A stretch of 12,809 nt of DNA from Bacteroidota bacterium (GTDB lineage Bacteria > Bacteroidota > Bacteroidia > Bacteroidales > UBA10428), in assembly GCA_017860375.1 (NCBI GenBank), contig JAGDMB010000036.1:1-12809 (forward strand). Direction: 5' to 3'. The notes beneath the pieces are model-generated. The model was not told the DNA's origin. It did no database searches and saw only the letters and a list, made by a program, of their open reading frames with translations. Below are positions 7,741 to 12,809 of this stretch, piece after piece. How positions within the stretch are numbered: the first letter of the stretch is position 1; the number at the start of each line of letters is the position of its first letter. Made by a program: the position numbers and the translations under genes.

Positions 7741-8137
7741 CTTTTTCAAACCGCAATTGATGAATCAGGGATTTGCCGTCTTTTACCTTCAAATAAATGG
7801 TAACCCTGAAGACGTCGCTGGGTGTGACCAGGTTGCCAATGGCGTATTGGGAACCCTCCTTTCCCCCCTTGTGCAGGACGGTAAAGGAAACAGGCGTGTT
7901 GCGGGCAAAAAAATCCTTCATGATCAGTTCCGCCTGCTGACGGGTATAAATATCCTCCTTATCCAGGATGGCAAGGGTGAGGCTGGGATTAAAATAGCCG
8001 GCAAGCACAGCCGAATTTCCCGTACTGATGGCGTTGATCACCGCATCGGGAATTTCTGACCTTGCTGGCTGCACAAAAGCGGCAAGCAACATAAGGAAAG
8101 AAAGGGCCAGCCTGTGAAACTGCCTGAATCGTATCAT
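7730..8137 (-). CDS. DUF4783 family exported protein
   Basis: The 135-residue product starts with a signal peptide (charged MIRFRQFHR, hydrophobic core at about 10-22, likely cleavage near PARS/E at 27-28). The rest matches the small Bacteroidota family DUF4783: AISTGNSAVLAGYF (35-48), then DIYTRQQAELIMKDFFARN (61-79), a YAIGNLVTPSDVFRVTIYLK stretch, and the ending LIHQLRFEKD. The compact alpha/beta shape with an FRVTIYL strand recalls NTF2-like folds, but this is inference and no function is known. Its last codons overlap the start of nadC. As I recall, DUF4783 next to nadC and rlmH is a recurring arrangement in Bacteroidota; here rlmH lies on the other side of the divergent region. Confidence 0.92.
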   Translation of the reverse strand: MIRFRQFHRLALSFLMLLAAFVQPARSEIPDAVINAISTGNSAVLAGYFNPSLTLAILDKEDIYTRQQAELIMKDFFARNTPVSFTVLHKGGKEGSQYAIGNLVTPSDVFRVTIYLKVKDGKSLIHQLRFEKDGE

Positions 8138-8312
8138 GGTTTAACAGTTTAATGCGTGTTTTAACAACAGAATTACTAAGTTCGTCTATGCATTCTTCAA
8201 ACAAAAAACAGGCCAATATTCAGCGACCATAAAATTAAAATTAATAATCGGATAAGCAATGAAATAAACAGGTGTAAAAGTATGCAAATGCGAAGGGACA
8301 AAACGCGGCTGT

Positions 8313-8331
8313 TCACCTTCGGTGAGTTTTT
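8313..8331 (+). terminator. Small terminator-like hairpin upstream of rlmH
   Basis: TCACC (8313-8317) pairs with GGTGA (8321-8325) around a TTC loop, followed by G and five T (8327-8331). The shape is that of a weak intrinsic terminator read on the plus strand. The stem is only five pairs, so this may be an attenuator-like element or chance. There is no visible gene before it on this strand to terminate. Confidence 0.35.
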
Positions 8332-8333
8332 CG

Positions 8334-8361
8334 GGGTTCATCCGGCATGATTATTGAACCC
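8334..8361. repeat. Inverted repeat in the rlmH leader region
   Basis: GGGTTCA (8334-8340) and TGAACCC (8355-8361) are exact reverse complements separated by 14 bases, starting two bases after the T-run of the previous hairpin and ending 45 bp before the rlmH start. It could be an operator half-site pair or an RNA hairpin; nothing in the sequence decides between them. Confidence 0.45.
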
Positions 8362-8406
8362 TTTATGCAAACAAGTGATGATTATTGGAATTAAAACCCT
8401 ACACGG

Positions 8407-8880
8407 ATGAAAATAAAGGTGCTTACAATTGGAAAAACGGATGTACCTTACCTGCAGGAAGGCATTGACCAGTATCTGAAGAGGCTGGTGCATTATATTC
8501 CGGTTGAGATGATCTGCATACCTGATATCAGGGCCGGAAAGTCAGCATCTCCCGATCATATGAAGGAGCAGGAGGGAAATATACTGTTGCGTCATCTGGC
8601 TGTTACAGACACCGCCGTACTGCTGGATGAACGAGGCAAACAAATGACGTCGCAGGCTTTTTCAGAATATCTCCGGCGGACCATGAACCAGGGCGGCAGG
8701 TCGCTCACCTTTATTATCGGTGGCGCTTTCGGATTTTCCGGCGCGGTATATGACCGGGTGAAAGAAAAGATCTCTTTATCGCCGATGACATTCCCGCACC
8801 AGCTTGTCCGCCTCATTTTCCTTGAGCAGCTTTACCGTGCCTTTACAATTTTGAAAGGAGAGTCCTATCATCATATATGA
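8407..8880 (+). CDS. rlmH: 23S rRNA (pseudouridine(1915)-N(3))-methyltransferase
   Basis: The 157-residue protein has the standard length and all landmarks of RlmH, the SPOUT methyltransferase that methylates N3 of pseudouridine 1915 in helix 69 of 23S rRNA on assembled ribosomes, using S-adenosylmethionine. Visible motifs are LDERGK (73-78), FIIGGAFG (102-109, part of the SAM-binding trefoil knot), SLSPMTFPHQLVR (123-135), FLEQLYRAF (138-146) and the C-terminal YHH (154-156). The usual family ending is PYHH; here it is SYHHI. The start at ATG 8407 gives MKIKVLTIGKT, as expected. It is followed after 21 bp by the histidine kinase gene on the same strand, so the two are probably co-transcribed. 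Confidence 0.98.
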   Translation: MKIKVLTIGKTDVPYLQEGIDQYLKRLVHYIPVEMICIPDIRAGKSASPDHMKEQEGNILLRHLAVTDTAVLLDERGKQMTSQAFSEYLRRTMNQGGRSLTFIIGGAFGFSGAVYDRVKEKISLSPMTFPHQLVRLIFLEQLYRAFTILKGESYHHI

Positions 8881-8901
8881 GAGAATTGTATATTTACAGA
8901 T

Positions 8902-11900
8902 ATGAATGCAAAGCTCAACTATAAACATTACCTGTTCCTGTTCGTGGCGGTTTTAATCCTTGCATTCACATCCGGGAGCATCCTGAAAAAATTCATCTTT
9001 TCCGAAAAGGATCAGGCGCGCATACAACGTGCACTGATGAAAAAATTCAACCAGCTCGACCAGATTGCCGATGGTATCCTTTTAAAGGATGATATCCCCA
9101 GCCCGCCGGTCAGCGAAAAAAAAGGAATGATCCTCCTTCTTTACCGCAACGACAGCCTGATATACTGGTCGGACAACAGCCTTCCCTCCATTGCCATGGA
9201 AATCCTGAAAGACGACACGACGCGGTTTTCTTTCATTGCAAACAACTGGTATATTATTCGGAAATACAAAAAGGCCGACACGACCCTCACCGGATTGCTG
9301 AAGATAAAAAGTGAATTCCCCTGGCAGAACAAATACCTTCAGAATGGCTTTCAGCGCGATCTGAAAATCCCGCTCACCACGCAGATATCCCTTTCGCCGC
9401 AAAGCAGCCTCGCCGGATTTTATGATCCCGACGGGAAATACCTCTTCTCACTCGATTTTAACCAGGCCCTTAAATACCCGAAGCTTACCCGTTACCTGCC
9501 TTCCCTTTTATACCTGCTGGCGTTGCTGCTCTTTCTGGTCGTCCTGTCAGGCCTGTTCAAAAGGGTAAACAGCGGACCTGTCCGTAATCTCCTGTTTCTT
9601 CTGATGACATTGCTGTTCATTGCCGGTCGATGGGTGCAGGTAAAATACCTTTTTCCCGGAGCGGTATATAATCTTGAATTGTTCGGGCCTTTTCTGTACG
9701 CCGGTTCGCTTTTTATGTCCTCACTGGGTGATGTGCTGCTGAATTCAATCCTTTTGCTGTTCCTTACCATGCGGTTCTGCCGTGATTTTTATTTTGGCGG
9801 TCTGTCAGCATCTCGCGTGGACCGGAAACTGCAAATAGGAATCACCCTGCTGCTCATTCTGTTTTCAGGATACTTTGGTTGGACCCATTTTATCTTTTCC
9901 TCGCTGATCCTGAATTCAAGCATCAATTTTGAAACCTTCAACGTGGCCGGTCTCACCGTATACACCTTCATCGGCCTGATGACGATTGCTTTCCACCTGA
10001 CCGGACTGCTCCTTCTTTCTAACCGCATCCTTACCCTCGCCGCAGGGAAACTCAGTACCGGAAGAATGCTGCTGACCTTTGCAGCCGTATACGGTTTGTT
10101 TGTATTGATCCTTTACCTGTCGGGCTACCCACTCGATCTCATTTCCTTTGCCGGTTTCTTTTTGTTCTTCGTCATCCTCTGTGTGATCCACTTCCGGAAA
10201 CCGATCGCATTTACCTATTCCACACTTCTTGTTTTTGTATTTCTGTTTTCCGTCTTCTCGGTGTATTTTATTGCAAAGAATACCGCGATGAAGGAAACCA
10301 ACAACATGAAGGCAATGGCGGAAAACCTGGCCACCGAGCGCGATCCGATAGCCGAATACCTGTTCGAAGGTCTGAACAACAAGCTGGTGAAAGATTCGGT
10401 ACTGGCCACTTATCTTTTCGATCTGAACTACAGCAAGGAAGAGATCTTTAACCACCTGCAGGACAATTATTTCAACGGCTTCTGGGGCAAGTACCTGCTG
10501 CGGTTCACCGACTGTAAACCTCAGGACAGCCTGATCCTGAGCGGGCCCGTTGAGACCGGGAAAAACTGTCCCTGTTATGGCTTTTTCGATGCGATGATCC
10601 TGGAAAAAGGTGTCCAGCTGTCGGGTTCCAATTTTTATTTCATCGACACCCTCAACGGCAGGATCAATTACCTGGGCCGGATAAAATACCATAAGCCTGA
10701 CGAAAAGCAGGAAGTTACCCTCTTCCTTGAACTCGAATCGCGGCTGATCGCTGAAGAACTGGGCTACCCTAAATTGCTCGTCGAGGAAAAGTACGGTAAA
10801 GGAAATATATTGCAGGATTATTCTTATGCCAAGTATTATAAAGACAGTCTGATAGCCCGGTCTGGAATCTTTCAGTACAGCCTTACCCTTGACTATTTCA
10901 GAAACAGCAATTACGAAAACCAGGGGTACGATCACCTGATCTTCAACATCGACAAAGACAATGTCATTGTCGTCAGCAAATCCTCTCCCACCTTTTTTGC
11001 CCGCATGGTGTCCTTTTCCTATATTTTTGTTTTCTATTACTTCCTCGTTCTGTTTTACCTGGTATTCCGGTATGTAACGGATCCGGAAAAGGGATTTGAA
11101 TTCAACTTCAGGAACAAGATCCAGTTTTCCATCCTTTCCGTCCTTTTGCTCTTCATGCTTCTGATCGGAGGAGGCACCATTTATTTCAGCATTGAACAGT
11201 ACAAGAAAAAACAGCACGACATACTGAGCGAGAAGATACAGTCGGTTTACATCGAGATCGACCACAAACTGGCCTATGTCACCCGGCTGACCCCCGCCTG
11301 GTCGGGAGAGAATTACGATAATCTCGGGCAACTGCTGCTGAAGTTCTCCGATGTGTTTTACACCGACATCAACCTCTATGATCCTTCCGGGAACCTCCTT
11401 GCCGCCTCGCGGCCGGAGATCTTTGACCGGGGTTTGCAGGGGGAGAAAATGAACCCGGTTGCTTTCCGGAAGATGGACGGGGAAAAACAGGCGGAGTATG
11501 TCAACCATGAAAAGATCGGGAACCTCTCGTACCTCTCGGCCTACGTGCCATACCTGAATGCTGAAAACAAACTGCTGGCCTACCTGAACCTTCCCTATTT
11601 CTCAAGGCAGGATGTCCTGAGCAAAGATATCTCCACCCTCACCGTAGCCATCATTAACGTATATGTGCTGCTGATCCTTATGACCGTTGCCATTGCGGTC
11701 TTCATCTCCGACCAGATCACACGTCCCCTCCGGCTGATCCGGCAAAAATTCAGCGAGATCAAGCTGGGGAAACAGTATGAACCGATCAGCTACCGGGGAA
11801 AGGACGAGATCGGCAGCCTGGTGGCCGAATACAACCGCATGGTGGGCGAACTGGAGAGGAGTGTGGAAATGCTGGCTAAATCGGAACGGGAAAGCGCCTG

Positions 11901-12561
11901 GAGGGAAATGGCCAAACAGATAGCCCATGAGATTAAGAACCCGCTTACTCCCATGAAACTGAGTGTTCAGCAATTGCAGCGGGCATGGGAAGACCATTCC
12001 GGAGATTTTGACCGGCATCTGGAGCGGGTGACCAATACCCTGATCGAGCAGATTGATAATCTCTCCAGCATAGCCTCCGAATTTTCAAATTTTGCCAAGA
12101 TGCCCCGCGCCGTCAATGAAAGGATCAACCTTGCCGAACGGATACGAAACACCCTCGACCTTTTTCCCAGTACGGATAATATTACCTACAGCTTTACCTG
12201 TGAAGACGATAGCATTTGCATCATGGCCGATAAGGAGCAGATCTCGCGGGTTTTCATTAACCTTATCAAGAATGCGGTTCAGTCGATACCGGAGAACAAG
12301 CCCGGAAAGATCAGGCTGAAACTTGAAGCGGTGAACCGGAAGGCGGTATTCACCATCACCGATAACGGCAAGGGCATCCCCGATGACCTGCTGGATAAAA
12401 TGTTCACGCCGAATTTCACTACGAAAAGCAGCGGAATGGGAATGGGACTTGCCATCGTAAAAAATATTATTGAAACCTGCAAGGGTACCATTACGTTTCA
12501 GACAGATATAAAGCATGGTACAACCTTTCGAATAGAAATTCCGTTAGCCAGTGAGAACTAA
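8902..12561 (+). CDS. Large NtrY-like sensor histidine kinase with twelve predicted membrane segments
   Basis: This 1219-residue protein has a standard kinase core behind an unusually large membrane part. Predicted helices lie at about 9-28, 199-219, 229-247, 263-290, 311-333, 349-372, 388-407, 412-431, 437-457, 703-723, 741-764 and 911-935. With a cytoplasmic N-terminus, this places residues 30-198, 458-702 and 765-910 outside the inner membrane and the kinase inside, so the topology is self-consistent. A HAMP linker covers about 936-990. The dimerisation/phosphoacceptor segment has His1009 in AHEIKNPLTPMKLS, the NtrY-type pattern. The ATPase domain shows the N box (NLIKNA, Asn1120 and Asn1124), DNGKGIP (1154-1160), FTPNFTTK (1168-1175) and GMGMGLAIV (1178-1186). 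All catalytic residues are present, so it should be active. The signal sensed is unknown. No response regulator is in the window, and 34 bp later a microprotein frame begins. Confidence 0.95.
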   Translation: MNAKLNYKHYLFLFVAVLILAFTSGSILKKFIFSEKDQARIQRALMKKFNQLDQIADGILLKDDIPSPPVSEKKGMILLLYRNDSLIYWSDNSLPSIAMEILKDDTTRFSFIANNWYIIRKYKKADTTLTGLLKIKSEFPWQNKYLQNGFQRDLKIPLTTQISLSPQSSLAGFYDPDGKYLFSLDFNQALKYPKLTRYLPSLLYLLALLLFLVVLSGLFKRVNSGPVRNLLFLLMTLLFIAGRWVQVKYLFPGAVYNLELFGPFLYAGSLFMSSLGDVLLNSILLLFLTMRFCRDFYFGGLSASRVDRKLQIGITLLLILFSGYFGWTHFIFSSLILNSSINFETFNVAGLTVYTFIGLMTIAFHLTGLLLLSNRILTLAAGKLSTGRMLLTFAAVYGLFVLILYLSGYPLDLISFAGFFLFFVILCVIHFRKPIAFTYSTLLVFVFLFSVFSVYFIAKNTAMKETNNMKAMAENLATERDPIAEYLFEGLNNKLVKDSVLATYLFDLNYSKEEIFNHLQDNYFNGFWGKYLLRFTDCKPQDSLILSGPVETGKNCPCYGFFDAMILEKGVQLSGSNFYFIDTLNGRINYLGRIKYHKPDEKQEVTLFLELESRLIAEELGYPKLLVEEKYGKGNILQDYSYAKYYKDSLIARSGIFQYSLTLDYFRNSNYENQGYDHLIFNIDKDNVIVVSKSSPTFFARMVSFSYIFVFYYFLVLFYLVFRYVTDPEKGFEFNFRNKIQFSILSVLLLFMLLIGGGTIYFSIEQYKKKQHDILSEKIQSVYIEIDHKLAYVTRLTPAWSGENYDNLGQLLLKFSDVFYTDINLYDPSGNLLAASRPEIFDRGLQGEKMNPVAFRKMDGEKQAEYVNHEKIGNLSYLSAYVPYLNAENKLLAYLNLPYFSRQDVLSKDISTLTVAIINVYVLLILMTVAIAVFISDQITRPLRLIRQKFSEIKLGKQYEPISYRGKDEIGSLVAEYNRMVGELERSVEMLAKSERESAWREMAKQIAHEIKNPLTPMKLSVQQLQRAWEDHSGDFDRHLERVTNTLIEQIDNLSSIASEFSNFAKMPRAVNERINLAERIRNTLDLFPSTDNITYSFTCEDDSICIMADKEQISRVFINLIKNAVQSIPENKPGKIRLKLEAVNRKAVFTITDNGKGIPDDLLDKMFTPNFTTKSSGMGMGLAIVKNIIETCKGTITFQTDIKHGTTFRIEIPLASEN

Positions 12562-12595
12562 TTACTTATCTTTTTTCCTGTTTGCACAAAATGAT

Positions 12596-12697
12596 ATGAA
12601 TGTGATTTACAAAGGTTTGTTAATATCTTTTGTGATTGGCTTTGGGATTATTTCTATATTTTTGAAGGTACAACGAGATAACCCGACACCCTTTTGA
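12596..12697 (+). CDS. Putative 33-residue single-span membrane microprotein
   Basis: An ATG at 12596 opens 33 codons ending in TGA at 12695-12697. The product has a short polar start (MNVIYK), one hydrophobic stretch of about 17 residues (LLISFVIGFGIISIFL, about 8-23) rich in Ile, Phe and Gly, and a polar tail KVQRDNPTPF. This is the profile of a small inner-membrane peptide. It starts 34 bp after the kinase stop codon. Its TGA overlaps the TTG start codon of the next gene by two bases, an arrangement typical of translationally coupled genes. I do not recognise a family. The frame is short enough to be chance, but the hydrophobic composition and the overlap argue for a real gene. Confidence 0.5.
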   Translation: MNVIYKGLLISFVIGFGIISIFLKVQRDNPTPF

Positions 12698-12809
12698 AAA
12701 AAAGTCTTTCCATAGCATTTCTTGCAATCCTTTTATTTCCAAAGTTTTCCTATGCACAGGAATACAGTGGTACGGTAAATGCCTATCTTAAAGTATTGCA
12801 GGTTTCGGG
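12694..12809 (+). CDS. Exported protein of unknown function, N-terminus only (runs off right edge)
   Basis: A TTG at 12694 opens a frame that continues to the window edge (38 complete codons). The first 21 residues are a clear signal peptide: (M)KKS, hydrophobic core LSIAFLAILLF, then FSYA before Gln22, a good signal peptidase I site. The mature part begins QEYSGTVNAYLKVLQVSG, with the alternating hydrophobic pattern of beta strands. TTG is the only sensible start: the frame has a TAA at 12679-12681 and no ATG or GTG between. The start overlaps the stop codon of the microprotein frame, suggesting coupled translation and membership of the rlmH-kinase transcription unit. The family cannot be named from this fragment. 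Confidence 0.7.
   Translation, partial: MKKSLSIAFLAILLFPKFSYAQEYSGTVNAYLKVLQVS

Larger units (their letters stand above)
8138..8406. promoter_or_regulatory. Divergent intergenic region between DUF4783 and rlmH
   Basis: This 269-bp AT-rich gap must hold promoters for both the minus-strand DUF4783-nadC-YihY cluster and the plus-strand rlmH-kinase run, yet I find no full TAnnTTTG box on either strand. The right half holds two small inverted repeats (8313-8325 and 8334-8361). Short direct repeats are also present: TATGCAAA at 8281 and 8365, and TGATTATTG(G)AA beginning at about 8348 and 8379. No open reading frame or tRNA is evident. Confidence 0.45.

Noticed and set aside
7741..7749. TTG start adding three residues to NadC
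   Set aside because: An ATG three codons later gives a normal NadC N-terminus with less overlap into the DUF4783 gene; nothing favours the TTG.
9916..11508. Long open frame (530 codons) on the minus strand inside the histidine kinase gene
   Set aside because: It is antisense to a gene with full kinase motifs, has no recognisable domain, and its Val/Ile/Asp/Gln-rich make-up is that of a mirror frame of biased codons.
12657..12664. TATTTTTG, a full TAnnTTTG match inside the microprotein frame
   Set aside because: The nearest upstream TTG is 18 bases away and lacks the first T, and the site lies within a likely coding frame; an internal promoter for the secreted protein is possible but not supported enough to list.

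Overview
This window is a stretch of chromosome from a member of the Bacteroidota, most likely a Bacteroidales-like lineage. The evidence is a DUF4783 gene next to nadC, a DUF1573 lipoprotein, start codons without clear Shine-Dalgarno sequences, and one promoter that matches the Bacteroidota pattern TTTG-N19-TAnnTTTG exactly (minus strand, 532-562). Base composition and codon use look uniform. I see no insertion sequence, phage gene, CRISPR array, tRNA or rRNA. Most of the window is housekeeping. The less ordinary parts are a very large sensor kinase with a possible small membrane protein behind it, and two intergenic repeat structures.

Layout. Positions 1-2361 are minus-strand: a DUF1573 lipoprotein (1891-2361), a class I/II PLP aminotransferase (608-1810), and the N-terminal part of an exported protein running off the left edge (1-503) behind its own strong promoter. 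A short divergent region separates these from valS (2501-5128, plus strand). valS converges on pdxH (5179-5817, minus); the 50 bp between their stop codons are largely filled by a nested GC-rich inverted repeat. Upstream of pdxH lies an AT-rich array of degenerate octamers (5823-5927). Next, also minus-strand, comes the tight cluster DUF4783 - nadC - YihY/BrkB (8137 down to 5941). A 269-bp divergent region with two small hairpins leads to a plus-strand run: rlmH, a 1219-residue NtrY-like histidine kinase, a 33-codon predicted membrane microprotein, and the start of a secreted protein that runs off the right edge.

How the genes relate. valS and rlmH serve translation (Val-tRNA charging and 23S rRNA methylation). 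nadC feeds NAD synthesis. pdxH makes pyridoxal phosphate, the cofactor used by the aminotransferase at 608-1810, although nothing shows co-regulation of the two. The histidine kinase is predicted to have twelve membrane segments and three extracytoplasmic regions, and no response regulator is visible. The microprotein stop codon overlaps the TTG start of the secreted protein, which suggests coupled translation. I do not see convincing evidence of an entirely new system; the kinase/microprotein/secreted-protein run is the best candidate for follow-up.
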